Of a stretch of DNA of 64,000 nt, positions 45,291-54,587 are shown piece by piece (position 1 is the first letter of the stretch; each line of letters opens with the position of its first letter). The stretch comes from HKCCE3408 sp039183205 (GTDB taxonomy: Bacteria; Pseudomonadota; Alphaproteobacteria; Rhodobacterales; Rhodobacteraceae): assembly GCA_039183205.1 (NCBI GenBank), contig JBCDBR010000014.1, forward strand, positions 24,102 to 88,101. Direction: 5' to 3'. The position numbers and the translations under genes were made by a program. The notes beneath the pieces were generated by a model. The model searched no databases and was not told the DNA's origin. It saw only the letters and a program-made list of their open reading frames with translations.

Positions 45291-46244
45291 ATGTGGCCAC
45301 GTCCAAAGATGAATAATTTGAACTGGTTGCGGCCGGTTGGTGGCGCATGCTTGGCGTGTGTTTTGGCCGGCTGCGAGTTTGCCCTATCACCGATCCCCGA
45401 CACCGTGCCCGAAACCGCCCCGCCGCCCGAAGCCTCTGCCGAGAGCCGCGCCTTTGCGGCCTATTACAGCGCGGTGCAAGACCGGCTACTGGCCGATGGT
45501 TTGCTCCGAACCGATGGCGGCGGCCCCGATAGCCCGATCACCGCGGCGTCGTTGGCCACGAATTTCGAACGCATCGCACTTTTTGACGAATATGCGCTGT
45601 CGGGCGGTCAATTCGTCGCCCGCGAAACACCGTCGGTGTTGCGCCGGTGGGATGCACCGGTCCGCCTACAGGCCCATTTCGGCGCCTCGGTCGATGCGGT
45701 GACACGGTCGCGTGATCGGACCTTTTTGGCCGCCTATGCGCGACGCCTGGCGCGGATCACCGGGCATTCGGTCAGCACCACCAATCAGGGCGGGAATTTC
45801 CATGTCCTTTACCTAAATCGCGACGAGCAATTGAATGCAGCCGCGCTTTTGCAGGATTTGGTGCCCGGCATCGGTCCCGAGACCGTGCGGGAGATCACAC
45901 GGCTGCCCCGGTTTACGTTTTGCTCGGTCTATGCGTTTTCCGAAGCCGGCGCAGAGGCAACCTACGTCACGGCCATTGCCGTCATCCGAACCGAACATCC
46001 CGAATTGCTCCGCCGTTCCTGCGTGCACGAAGAGATCGCCCAAGGCCTGGGTCTGCCCAATGACAGCCCCGCCGCGCGGCCGTCGATCTTCAATGACGAT
46101 GAAGAGTTTGCTTACCTGACCGATCATGACGAATTGCTGCTACAGATGCTGTATGACCGGCGCCTGACACCGGGTTCAGCAGCAGACGAAGCGCGGCCTG
46201 TGATCCGGCAGATCGCCGAGGAACTGCTGGGCGGATCGAGCTGA
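45291..46244 (+). CDS. DUF2927 family lipoprotein
   Basis: A 317-aa protein starting at ATG 45291, with GGAG 7 bp upstream. The N-terminus ends in a lipobox (CLACVLAGC), so it should be lipid-anchored. The DUF2927 domain shows VTRSRDRTFLAAYARRLARI, LPRFTFCSVYAFSEAG, RRSCVHEEIAQGLGLPND and a FNDDEEFAYLTDHDELLL acidic metallopeptidase-like stretch. Its proposed Zn-dependent protease activity is not proven. It is the third gene of the XpaC-TelA cluster. Confidence 0.88.
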   Translation: MWPRPKMNNLNWLRPVGGACLACVLAGCEFALSPIPDTVPETAPPPEASAESRAFAAYYSAVQDRLLADGLLRTDGGGPDSPITAASLATNFERIALFDEYALSGGQFVARETPSVLRRWDAPVRLQAHFGASVDAVTRSRDRTFLAAYARRLARITGHSVSTTNQGGNFHVLYLNRDEQLNAAALLQDLVPGIGPETVREITRLPRFTFCSVYAFSEAGAEATYVTAIAVIRTEHPELLRRSCVHEEIAQGLGLPNDSPAARPSIFNDDEEFAYLTDHDELLLQMLYDRRLTPGSAADEARPVIRQIAEELLGGSS

Positions 46245-46330
46245 TCGGCGCAGAATTCCCCTGTCGCCGCGCCTGATACAGCCTTATACTGGCGGCAAAA
46301 CACCTGCTTATGCGCGTTTGGGAGACGGCC

Positions 46331-47461
46331 ATGCCGATTTTTGATTTCTTGTCCGGTCAATTCATCGATGTCATCGAATGGACCGACGACACGCGCGACA
46401 CCATGGTTTTCCGGTTCGAACGCCAAGGCCATGAAATCAAATACGGCGCCAAGCTTACCGTGCGCGAAGGCCAGACGGCCGTGTTCATCCATGAAGGCCA
46501 ATTGGCCGATGTCTTCACGCCCGGGCTTTACATGCTCGAAACGAACAATATGCCGATCATGACCTCGCTTCAGCATTGGGATCATGGCTTCAAATCGCCC
46601 TTTAAGTCCGAGATCTATTTCGTCTCAACCGCGCGATTTACAGACCTGAAATGGGGCACCAAAAACCCCATCATGCTGCGCGACCCTGAATTTGGGCCGA
46701 CGCGTATCCGGGCTTTTGGAACCTACACGGTCAAGGTCGCAGATGCGGCTAAATTCATGACTGAAATTGTCGGAACGGATGGCGAATTCACCACCGATGA
46801 GGTCACATTCCAGATCCGCAACATCATCGTGCAGGAATTCAGCCGCGTTGTGGCAGGCTCGGGCATCCCGGTGCTCGATATGGCGGCCAATACCGGCGAT
46901 ATGGGCAAGCTCGTGGCAGAACAAATCAGCCAAACGATTGGCGCCTACGGCTTGACATTGCCGGAGCTGTATATCGAAAACATCTCGTTGCCGGCGGCGG
47001 TCGAAAAGGCGCTTGATGACCGGACAAGCCGTGGGATCACCGGCAATCTTGACGATCATATGAAATACAAGGCCGCAGAAGCTTTGGCGCAGCAGGGCTC
47101 TGGCGCGGGTCAGGCGATGGGCATGGGCATGGGCGCGGGGCTCGGCATGCAGATGGGCAACATGATGAATGCCGGCACCTGGGGCCAGCAACAGCCGCAA
47201 AGCCCTGCCCCTCAAGCCGCGCCCGCGCCGCCGCCGCCACCTCCCGTCGAACATGTCTGGCACATCGCTGAGAACGGACAGACCAAGGGGCCCTATTCCA
47301 AGGCGGATATGGGTCGCATGGCAACCGCCGGAGAGCTGACGCGGGAAAGCCTGGTCTGGACGCCCGGACAGGACGGATGGCTCGCGGCCGATGATGTTGC
47401 CGAGCTTGCACAGCTTTTCACCGTAATGCCACCGCCGCCGCCGCCGCCAGCCCCTGCCTGA
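46331..47461 (+). CDS. SPFH-domain protein with C-terminal GYF_2 domain
   Basis: A 376-aa protein beginning MPIFDFLSGQFIDVIEW, the YdjI/virion-core type of SPFH protein. The SPFH domain covers about 20-230. A flexible MGMGMGAGLGMQMGNMMNAG and proline-rich stretch follows. The C-terminal GYF_2 domain (DUF4339; VWHIAENGQTKGPYSKADMG and W-PGQDGW) ends in a polyproline tail. SPFH proteins build membrane scaffolds. Its place after DUF2927 fits the envelope-stress cluster. The ATG at 46331 is preferred to 46310. Confidence 0.9.
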   Translation: MPIFDFLSGQFIDVIEWTDDTRDTMVFRFERQGHEIKYGAKLTVREGQTAVFIHEGQLADVFTPGLYMLETNNMPIMTSLQHWDHGFKSPFKSEIYFVSTARFTDLKWGTKNPIMLRDPEFGPTRIRAFGTYTVKVADAAKFMTEIVGTDGEFTTDEVTFQIRNIIVQEFSRVVAGSGIPVLDMAANTGDMGKLVAEQISQTIGAYGLTLPELYIENISLPAAVEKALDDRTSRGITGNLDDHMKYKAAEALAQQGSGAGQAMGMGMGAGLGMQMGNMMNAGTWGQQQPQSPAPQAAPAPPPPPPVEHVWHIAENGQTKGPYSKADMGRMATAGELTRESLVWTPGQDGWLAADDVAELAQLFTVMPPPPPPPAPA

Positions 47462-47509
47462 GCCTGCGCCACCTCCCTGCAAAACGGGCAATGGCGCCGC
47501 CCGGCTGCG

Positions 47510-48187
47510 TCACGATCGCGCCGCTTGCGCCTCGCGCGCGGTGCCGTATTTCGGCAGATCGGCCTGGCTTTTGCCATGCGCGGCCAAAAGCGTGTCGCGA
47601 ACATAGGCGATCTGTGCGGTCTCTTCGATGATCTCAGCAAGGTATTGCGCCGCCATTAGCGTCTTTCCGACACCAATTGTCCCGTGATTGGCCAGCACAG
47701 CGGCGCGGATGGACGTGTCTTGAAAGACCGGGCTGATCTCGACCTCGGTTTGAGGCCCGCCATTGGCCGAAAGCGGGATGAGCGGCATACGCCCGATTTT
47801 TTCAATCGTTTGCACAGTGAGGCAAGGAACTTCGATCCCGGCGCTGGCATAGCCGGTTGCCCAAGGGCTGTGGCAATGCACGATTGCGCCAATATCGTCT
47901 CGAATGCGGTAAAGGTCGCGATGAAAATCCAGGTCTTTGGACGGCTTTAACCCGTCGGCCGTCGACAAAATCACGCCATCGAGTGTCACCACTTGCAAAT
48001 TGTCGCGGCGGCATTCGTTAAACCCGACGCCTGAGGGTTTGATGACAATGGCATCCCCCGCAGCAAGCCGCACCGATAGGTTACCGCCCGCATTGGTCTG
48101 CAATCCGCGGTCAAAGCAGCGTTTGGCCGTCGCGATCAGCGCGTCCATCTTGTCATCAAGATCGTCGAATGTCGAAAGATCAGGCAT
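47510..48187 (-). CDS. Class II aldolase/adducin-domain protein (first copy)
   Basis: A 225-aa zinc-type class II aldolase, similar in size to fuculose/ribulose-phosphate aldolases. Zinc histidines are in AIVHCHSPWATGYA, a third lies in VLANHGTIGVGKTL, and the catalytic Glu region is SPVF..TSIRA. It probably cleaves or epimerises a phosphorylated sugar or acid. It is the last gene of the leftward operon, and its start overlaps the Tm-1-like stop by 8 bp. Confidence 0.88.
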   Translation of the reverse strand: MPDLSTFDDLDDKMDALIATAKRCFDRGLQTNAGGNLSVRLAAGDAIVIKPSGVGFNECRRDNLQVVTLDGVILSTADGLKPSKDLDFHRDLYRIRDDIGAIVHCHSPWATGYASAGIEVPCLTVQTIEKIGRMPLIPLSANGGPQTEVEISPVFQDTSIRAAVLANHGTIGVGKTLMAAQYLAEIIEETAQIAYVRDTLLAAHGKSQADLPKYGTAREAQAARS

Positions 48188-49322
48188 GCATGCTCCTTGG
48201 GCCAATGGCTTCAGCCAAAAGGGCCGCTGCGCGCGCTGCCGTTAATTGGCTATTGATATGGGCGTCCAGCCGTTCAACCCGATAGCGGCGCGCATGGCCT
48301 TCAAGGATATCGGCGGCAATTTCGCGCAACACGGGGTCTTCGATTGCGCCGCCTGGCCGGTCTTCGTGGCTGAACCCACCCATCGGGATCAACACATCGG
48401 CGGGCGTGTCGCGGGCGTTGAGAAGGGCCGCAAGTGCCGCGGCCTGGTCGGACATTTCCGCCTCGGTCAATTTGACATGCGTGAAATAGCCCGAATGGCG
48501 GTAATGCGGTCGCGACAGGTAGGCCTGCGGCACCGTATCGATGGCGCCGAGGCCGATGAAGTTGAGCGCGCCCGGTAGAACGACGCAGGGCAAAGCACCG
48601 GCCGCTGTGAAGCGCGTCGGGATCGGGACATGCGCCCCGGCCAGGCGTACGCGTCCAAGCTCGTGCACATTGAGGTCGATCACGGCATCGGCGCGGCCCT
48701 CTTCGACGAACCGGGCAAAGGCGGCGCCACCATAGCCGTTCGCATGGAACACCGTGGCCTCCAGCCCGTAGGTGGCCAGCGCTTTGACCGTCTCCAAGGC
48801 CGCCGGGCCAGTTGCGCCCAAGGTTGTCATCGCCACGCTGCCACGTCCCAATGCGGGGGCGGTCCGCGCCTCGACCAATCCGGCAGCCATGGCTGCTGTG
48901 TTTTCGAAAACTTGCCGCAACATCGGGTTCAGCCCCTCAATATCGCACAGCGTCGGCACCAGCGTGATCGCACTGTCGGCAAGTGCGGCACGCGGGTCAA
49001 AGGCCATCGTCGTGACCAGGATTTTCGGATACGTCGCCGGCAGGCCTTTGAGCGCAGCAAGCACGATTTCCCCGCCGGTTCCCCCGCCCACGCCGACCGC
49101 AACGGCGTGATCGGGCGTGTTGCGCGCCATCTTTTCGGCCGCGGATTGCGCGCGCGCCTCCATCCGCGCAATCTTGTCGGCACCCGTCAGGCGTACCCCG
49201 CCGGAGGCCAGGGAGACATCCACCGGGGTCACATCGAGACCGGACCGCGCCAGCGCCTCCGACAAGTATCCCAATTCGGCAGATTTCGTTTCGAATGTGC
49301 CTATCAGGAAGACCCGGGGCAT
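48180..49322 (-). CDS. Tm-1-like ATP-binding (UPF0261) protein
   Basis: A 380-aa protein of the UPF0261/Tm-1-like family. It has LIGTFETKSAELGYLSEAL at the start, the DHAVAVGVGGGTGGEIVLAAL loop, and C-terminal FSHEDRPGGAIEDPVLREI. Family members are linked with uncharacterised sugar or acid catabolism and often with a TIM-barrel phosphoenolpyruvate hydrolase-like partner, which is absent here. It starts 2 bp after the permease stop. Confidence 0.92.
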   Translation of the reverse strand: MPRVFLIGTFETKSAELGYLSEALARSGLDVTPVDVSLASGGVRLTGADKIARMEARAQSAAEKMARNTPDHAVAVGVGGGTGGEIVLAALKGLPATYPKILVTTMAFDPRAALADSAITLVPTLCDIEGLNPMLRQVFENTAAMAAGLVEARTAPALGRGSVAMTTLGATGPAALETVKALATYGLEATVFHANGYGGAAFARFVEEGRADAVIDLNVHELGRVRLAGAHVPIPTRFTAAGALPCVVLPGALNFIGLGAIDTVPQAYLSRPHYRHSGYFTHVKLTEAEMSDQAAALAALLNARDTPADVLIPMGGFSHEDRPGGAIEDPVLREIAADILEGHARRYRVERLDAHINSQLTAARAAALLAEAIGPRSMHA

Positions 49323-49324
49323 CG

Positions 49325-50260
49325 TCAGCCCTTTACGGCGCCGGCCGTCATCCCGGTAATAATCTGGCGCGACGCAAACAGCGTGAACAAAATGGGGGGG
49401 ATCGCCAGCAACATGCCGGTGGCAAAAATAGTTCCCAGCCCATCGAATTCGCTTGCGTTGTTCACGATCAAAATCGGCACCGTCATCGTATCGCGATCGG
49501 CCAAGGCCGATGCGAGCAGGTATTCGTTCCACGCAATGCGGAAGGTAAAGATCGACGCCGCCGCGAGGCCGGGTTTGATCAATGGCAGAACCACAAGAAA
49601 GAAGACCTGGAACGGCCCTGCCCCATCGACCCTTGCCGCTTCTTCAAGCGATCGCGGCACCTGGACGATGAAGCTCTGCAAAATCCAGATCACAAACGGC
49701 AAGTTCATGGCGACATAAACCAAGATGATGCCCGAATGCGTGCCGGCCAGGCACACATCTCCTCGGCCGCCAAAGGTGTCGCGGATCCACTGACCGAGCC
49801 CAACATCATTGTCGAGACAAAAGGCGTTATTCCAAAGACCGAAGACCGGAACCAGCAGCACCGCCGGCGGGATCATCCGCACCGCCAAGGTCGAAAGTGA
49901 CAGGCTATCGCGGCCCAAGAACCGGAACCGGACCAATGCGTAAGCGGCCATACAGCCAAAGATCAGCGTCAAACCGGTGGATATCAGCGCGATGATCAAG
50001 GAGTTGATGAAGGCGCCCCCGAACCGGATTTGGCAGAACCGAAGGTGTTCAGGCTCGTACCACAAGATGTCGCATAGGGCGGTTTCGTAATTTCGGATGG
50101 TGGGCACAAAAAACAGCCCGCCGACCCCGGATGTGATATCCACATCCAGCTTCAGCGAATTGGTCAAAAGCAGCACAACAGGCCCGACCGACATAAAGAT
50201 CAAGACCGCGATCAACGCGATGAAGGCTGGGTTTTGGCGTTCGTAAGTCGTGTCAGCCAT
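49325..50260 (-). CDS. Carbohydrate ABC transporter permease, MalG type
   Basis: A 311-aa inner-membrane permease with about six helices. The EAA loop that contacts the ATPase is SLEEAARVDGAGPFQVFFLV. A periplasmic loop (about 60-80 and 160-178) contains cysteines, which is unusual (CDILWYEPEHLRFCQ, CLDNDVGLG, DVCLAG) and may form disulfides. It pairs with the upstream MalF-type permease, 3 bp away. Confidence 0.93.
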   Translation of the reverse strand: MADTTYERQNPAFIALIAVLIFMSVGPVVLLLTNSLKLDVDITSGVGGLFFVPTIRNYETALCDILWYEPEHLRFCQIRFGGAFINSLIIALISTGLTLIFGCMAAYALVRFRFLGRDSLSLSTLAVRMIPPAVLLVPVFGLWNNAFCLDNDVGLGQWIRDTFGGRGDVCLAGTHSGIILVYVAMNLPFVIWILQSFIVQVPRSLEEAARVDGAGPFQVFFLVVLPLIKPGLAAASIFTFRIAWNEYLLASALADRDTMTVPILIVNNASEFDGLGTIFATGMLLAIPPILFTLFASRQIITGMTAGAVKG

Positions 50261-50263
50261 CGC

Positions 50264-51178
50264 TCAGCCCTCCTCTTCGGCGGAGAATTTCAGCCGGCGC
50301 GACCGCGCCTCTTGCCATCGTGTGAAAGCAAACATGCCCAAGGTCAGAACCATCAACAGCATCAGCAGGTAGTTCGACATCGCCGCCGCTTCGCCAAGTT
50401 CGCGGAATTCGCGCGCTGTGCGGGCGATGCGTAGCGCCAGGATTTCCGTCGACAGGCCCGGCCCGCCACCCGTCATCACCAAGATCACCTCAAGCACTTT
50501 GAACGCATCGATCAGCCGCAGAAGCATTGTCACGATCAAAACCGGTGCCATCAGCGGCAGTTTGATAAACCAAACCTGCTGCCAGGCGGTCGCCCCGTCG
50601 ATGCGCGCCGCCTCCAGCGCAGAGCGCGGCAAGGATTGCAGCGCCGCAAGCGAGAGGATGAAGATAAACGGCGTCCATTGCCAAATGTCCGCGATGATGA
50701 CGGATAAAAGCGGGTTCTGGCCCAGCCAATCCACCCCTTCGAGCCCGACGGCCTCCAGAAACCGGTTAAAGGTGCCGTAGGTTTGGTGGAACATATACCG
50801 CCATACCAGCCCAACAACGACGGGCGCGATCATCATCGGAAGGATGAACAGCGTCCGCAACACCGACATGCCCCGGATCTCACGATCCAGAAGCAGCGCC
50901 AGTCCGACACCGATGATCATCTCGGCGACGACCACGGTGAAGGCGAAGATCAGCGTAACCCAAAAGCTTTCATGAAAGGCAGCATCGGTCAGCAGACGCG
51001 CATAATTCGCCAAGCCGACGAATTCCGTCTCAGAAATGTTCTGACTTGGATCCCAATCCCGAAAACTGCCCCACAGCATGTAGCCGATGGGGTAAAACAG
51101 CGCCAGGATCATCACCAGAGCCGCGGGCGCGACAAAGAGATAGGGCGTGAGCCGATTGGCTTGATCTCGATTGGCCAT
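50264..51178 (-). CDS. Carbohydrate ABC transporter permease, MalF type
   Basis: A 304-aa permease with six predicted helices and the EAA loop SALEAARIDGATAWQQVWFI. It begins with the short polar segment MANRDQANRLTPYLFVAP typical of UgpA-like permeases. It forms the translocation pore with the MalG-type protein. A strong hairpin lies just upstream, between it and the binding-protein gene. Confidence 0.94.
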   Translation of the reverse strand: MANRDQANRLTPYLFVAPAALVMILALFYPIGYMLWGSFRDWDPSQNISETEFVGLANYARLLTDAAFHESFWVTLIFAFTVVVAEMIIGVGLALLLDREIRGMSVLRTLFILPMMIAPVVVGLVWRYMFHQTYGTFNRFLEAVGLEGVDWLGQNPLLSVIIADIWQWTPFIFILSLAALQSLPRSALEAARIDGATAWQQVWFIKLPLMAPVLIVTMLLRLIDAFKVLEVILVMTGGGPGLSTEILALRIARTAREFRELGEAAAMSNYLLMLLMVLTLGMFAFTRWQEARSRRLKFSAEEEG

Positions 51179-51213
51179 GATGCCCGCCTGTGGATGTTCT
51201 GATCGGTTGCGTC

Positions 51214-51241
51214 GACCCTCTGGCTGTGACGCCAGAGGGTC
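51214..51241 (-). terminator. Perfect 11-bp hairpin between binding-protein and permease genes
   Basis: GACCCTCTGGC and GCCAGAGGGTC form a perfect 11-bp stem around a 6-nt loop (TGTGAC on the + strand). No T-run follows. It sits 48 bp after the binding-protein stop. Such hairpins in transporter operons usually protect the binding-protein mRNA or partly stop transcription. Confidence 0.72.
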
Positions 51242-51288
51242 TGGGGAGAGAGGCCTGTCCCGCGTGACGTGGCAGGCCTATCGTCTGG

Positions 51289-52623
51289 TTATTGCCAGAT
51301 GTAATAGCCCTCTTCGTCCATCAACGCGCGCGTCCGTTCGGCGATGCCGTCCAACGCTTCTTGGATGTCGAGGTCTTCGGTCAGAACCTGGCTCATCGTT
51401 GTGCCGATATCGGCGTTGATCCGGCCCCAGGGCGGGATGATCGGACGCCAATCTGGATCTGCATCTGCCAATGCTTCGCCGAAGGTGGCCGACCATGGGT
51501 AGCGGGCGTTCAGCTCTGCGTTTTGGTAGGTGGAGAAGCGCGACGGATTGCCGCCGGCCAAAGCAACGGCCAAATCGCCCTCTTGGCTGGTCAGCCACTG
51601 CATCAGCAGGAACGCAGCCTCGGCGTTTTCGGCATTGCGCGGAATGGCCAGGCCAAAGCCGCCGGTCTGGCTTGCAGCGCGGCTCCCCACTGGATGGGCG
51701 GCCCACCCGACGTTACCAACAACTTGGCTGCGGCTTTCATCCTCAAAGGTTGGCGCAAACGCGATGGAATCGAGGAACATTGCGGCTTGGCCCTGGGCAA
51801 ATGCATTGGCCGCCTCGGCCGGGCCAAAGGCAGACGAGCCTTCCGGGCCGCATTCAACGATCTGGCGCAAGGCTTCCGCCGCGGCGACACCTTCAGGGCT
51901 GTTGATCGTCGGCTCCCAGCCCTCGCCAAAGACGCGGCCGCCAAGCGGTGCCAGATGCAGCAGGAAGGCATGGCTGGCCTGGTGACCGGATGCCGCACGG
52001 CTCGCAACCCCGCCCATGCCAGGCTCAAGCTCCGGGATCAGGCAGGCAAGTTCCAATAACTCGTCGTAGGTCTCGGGAACTTCGAGCCCATGTTCTTCGA
52101 AAATATCCGTGCGGTAGTAAAGCACAGAGGTCTCAGACCCGAACGGCAGACCATAAAGCGAGCCCGTCGGTCCGGGCAGATAGCCACGCTCCCCGCCGGC
52201 CACGCCAATGTTCTGGACATATCCATCGATCAGATCGTCGGCATTGTAGTTCGGATCGACCAGACGCGGGTTCATAAAGAACTGCGCCAGGTTATAAATC
52301 TGGTCGGCATAGACGTAATCGGCCTTGGAAAAGACGACATAAGCGATCAGGTCATAGGCGCCTTCGTCCAATGCAAGTTCGAGCGTTTGGCGCTCGCGCA
52401 TATCGAGATAGGGCAGCATGTCCACCTCAACCTCGATCCCGGTTTCCTCGGTGAATTGCGGCAACACCTCCATCACGGCGTTGTAATGCGGGTGCGCGGG
52501 GAAGTTCACAATCAGTGTCGTGCCCTCAAACGGCGTATACGGGCCCTCGTGCCCGTCTGCCAACGCAGTGGAGGCACAGACCATCCCCGCCAGCACTGTC
52601 GTTGTCGTTAAGACCTTCAGCAT
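51289..52623 (-). CDS. Extracellular solute-binding protein (family 1)
   Basis: A 444-aa periplasmic binding protein. It has a Sec signal peptide (MLKVLTTTTVLAGMVCASTALADG). The mature part has a typical carbohydrate-binding fold: IVNFPAHPHYNAVMEVLPQF, LPYLDMRERQTLELALDEG, YGLPFGSETSVLYYRTDIF. It should deliver an oligosaccharide, polyol or sugar acid to the importer, but the ligand is not predictable. GGGAGGAAA lies just upstream of its ATG; the ATPase gene ends 34 bp before. Confidence 0.93.
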   Translation of the reverse strand: MLKVLTTTTVLAGMVCASTALADGHEGPYTPFEGTTLIVNFPAHPHYNAVMEVLPQFTEETGIEVEVDMLPYLDMRERQTLELALDEGAYDLIAYVVFSKADYVYADQIYNLAQFFMNPRLVDPNYNADDLIDGYVQNIGVAGGERGYLPGPTGSLYGLPFGSETSVLYYRTDIFEEHGLEVPETYDELLELACLIPELEPGMGGVASRAASGHQASHAFLLHLAPLGGRVFGEGWEPTINSPEGVAAAEALRQIVECGPEGSSAFGPAEAANAFAQGQAAMFLDSIAFAPTFEDESRSQVVGNVGWAAHPVGSRAASQTGGFGLAIPRNAENAEAAFLLMQWLTSQEGDLAVALAGGNPSRFSTYQNAELNARYPWSATFGEALADADPDWRPIIPPWGRINADIGTTMSQVLTEDLDIQEALDGIAERTRALMDEEGYYIWQ

Positions 52624-52657
52624 CCTATTTCCTCCCAGTTGCTGATCGTTCGCAGCG

Positions 52658-53746
52658 CTAAAGCGCCATTTCTGTCTTTGGATCGAAAAGATGCAGCCCC
52701 TCTGGCCGCAGACCGAAGCGTAATGTCTCACCGAGCGCGATCGGCGTTTCGGATTTCAGCTCCACCGTGACTTTGTCACCGCCGCATTCGCAAATCAGCA
52801 CCGATTGGGCACCAATATATTCTGACACGACCACGTTGAGATCGAAGGATTGCGTTTCGTGCGCGTCGGCGTCGAATTCAAGATCGGACGGTCGCACGCC
52901 GAGGATTACTTTTTGGACCGCCTTGTTCCGCGCGCGTTGCGCTAAGTCTTGCGGCAATTCGACGGCAAACCCGGACCCCTTTGCAACCAGCGTGTCGCCC
53001 TCTTCAACAAGCGTGGCATCGAGGAAATTCATCGGCGGAGAGCCCAAAAAACCGGCGACAAACTTGTTCACGGGATTTTTAAACAGCTCCGACGGTGTTC
53101 CCTGTTGCTGGATATGGCCGCCATGCATGACCACAATACGATCAGCCAGCGTCATCGCCTCGATCTGATCGTGGGTCACGTAAATCATGTTTTTCTTTAC
53201 GTTTTGGCGCATCAAGGCCAATTCCGCGCGCATTTGGCCGCGCAGCTTTGCATCGAGGTTCGATAGCGGTTCATCAAAGAGAAACGTGCTGGCATCGCGG
53301 CATAGCGCCCGGCCCATCGCCACCCGCTGACGTTGACCGCCAGAAAGCTCACCCGGCTTGCGGTCGAGAAATTGCGCAAGGCCCAGCATTTCAGCCACGT
53401 CCCGGACCTTTGTGTCGATCTCTTGCTGCGGCCGCTTTTGCAGACGGAGCGAGAACGACATGTTCCGTGCGACATTCATATGCGGGTAAAGGGCGTAGTC
53501 CTGGAACACCATCGCGATGTCACGATCTTTCGGATCGAGCCCTGAGATCGCCCGGTTTCCCATGAAGATCTCGCCGTCGGATACACTTTCCAGCCCGGCC
53601 AGCATCCGCAGCGTCGTGGATTTTCCACAGCCCGACGGTCCGACCAAAACGGTGAATTCATGCTCCGCCATATCAAGGTCGATGCCGTGCAAAACCTCTA
53701 CAGCACCATAGCGTTTTACCAGCTTTTCGAGCCGAATATTTGGCAT
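52658..53746 (-). CDS. Sugar ABC transporter ATPase (UgpC/MalK type)
   Basis: A 362-aa ATPase with Walker A GPSGCGKSTT, Q-loop FQDYALYPHM, signature GELSGGQRQRVAMGRAL and Walker B FLFDEPLSNLDAKLR. The C-terminal TOBE regulatory domain (about 240-360) has GVRPSDLEFDAD and LRPEGLHLFDP. It is the first gene of the six-gene leftward importer operon. Its start is about 30 bp from the GTATAC operator shared with gntR. Confidence 0.94.
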   Translation of the reverse strand: MPNIRLEKLVKRYGAVEVLHGIDLDMAEHEFTVLVGPSGCGKSTTLRMLAGLESVSDGEIFMGNRAISGLDPKDRDIAMVFQDYALYPHMNVARNMSFSLRLQKRPQQEIDTKVRDVAEMLGLAQFLDRKPGELSGGQRQRVAMGRALCRDASTFLFDEPLSNLDAKLRGQMRAELALMRQNVKKNMIYVTHDQIEAMTLADRIVVMHGGHIQQQGTPSELFKNPVNKFVAGFLGSPPMNFLDATLVEEGDTLVAKGSGFAVELPQDLAQRARNKAVQKVILGVRPSDLEFDADAHETQSFDLNVVVSEYIGAQSVLICECGGDKVTVELKSETPIALGETLRFGLRPEGLHLFDPKTEMAL

Positions 53747-53777
53747 CGAATTCCTTCTCCCCGATTCCAAGCAGCAT

Positions 53778-53790
53778 CGTGTATACAAAC
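53778..53790. promoter_or_regulatory. GTATAC operator, site 1 (importer/gntR divergent region)
   Basis: The sequence CGTGTATACAAAC, which reads GTTTGTATACACG on the minus strand, lies between the divergent ABC-ATPase and gntR genes. It matches site 2 at 54588 in the core TTTGTATACA. The position fits repression of the importer operon by the adjacent FCD-type GntR protein. Confidence 0.7.
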
Positions 53791-53872
53791 TTAAAAGTAA
53801 ATATCCAAGTTTGCGTTTGCAGATGCGTTTTTATAGAATGGGGGAGTCAGGCGGTCAATTTGCGTGAACTCC

Positions 53873-54541
53873 ATGGTCAAGAAAATGCCAGTGAAACAGG
53901 CCAGCGCCCCACGCGGCGGGACCGTAAAGCTGATTGAAACCACGCTCTTGGAAGAAATCGCCGCCGGCGCGCTAGAGCCGGGCGAACGGCTCGACGAGGT
54001 CCGTTTGACCGAAAGATTCGGCGTGTCACGCACCCCTGTGCGGGAGGCTTTGTCGCGCCTGGTCGCGCAAGGCATTCTTGTGCCGGGCGAAAAACGCGGC
54101 GTGCGGGTGGCAAAGTACACACGCGAAGAACTCGCGCAAATCTTTGAAACTATGCACGAAATTGAGGCCGCATGTGCGAGAATTGCAGCACAACGCCTGA
54201 CCTTGTTGTCGCGGATGGAAATCGAAACCGCACAAGCCAATTGCGTCGTGTCGGCAGAGGCTGGCGACCGCCCGGGCTATCTGCGCGCAAATGAAGATTT
54301 GCATGCCGCGATCTACCGGGCGACGGGCAACCCTTACATTGCCGATCTGGCCCGCGAATTCCGCCGTCGCACCGGCCCGTTCAGAGCAAAGAAGTTCGCC
54401 GACAAAGCGGATCTGATCGCCTCTGCGCACAGCCATGAACAGCTGATTGCATCCATTTTCTCTGAGGATTCAGAAGAGGCCTCCGACGGTATGCGCGCCC
54501 ATATGGCCGTCAGTTTTAAGCAGACATTGGCGGCGAACTAG
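53873..54541 (+). CDS. GntR-family regulator with FCD domain
   Basis: A 222-aa FadR-subfamily regulator. The winged HTH (about 15-75) has GERLDEVRLTERFGVSRTPV and REALSRLVAQGILVPGEKRG. The FCD domain (about 85-215) shows the family metal/ligand motif positions in the MHEIEAACARIAAQRL and NEDLHAAIYRATGNPYI helices. It is divergent from the importer operon and upstream of the lactonase gene. It is probably a repressor relieved by a pathway acid or sugar. The ATG at 53873 is chosen; GTG 53864 is possible. Confidence 0.92.
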   Translation: MVKKMPVKQASAPRGGTVKLIETTLLEEIAAGALEPGERLDEVRLTERFGVSRTPVREALSRLVAQGILVPGEKRGVRVAKYTREELAQIFETMHEIEAACARIAAQRLTLLSRMEIETAQANCVVSAEAGDRPGYLRANEDLHAAIYRATGNPYIADLAREFRRRTGPFRAKKFADKADLIASAHSHEQLIASIFSEDSEEASDGMRAHMAVSFKQTLAAN

Positions 54542-54587
54542 ACCCATTTTCCCAGATTGGTCTTGCCAATGTTCTTTTTGGCGTTCA

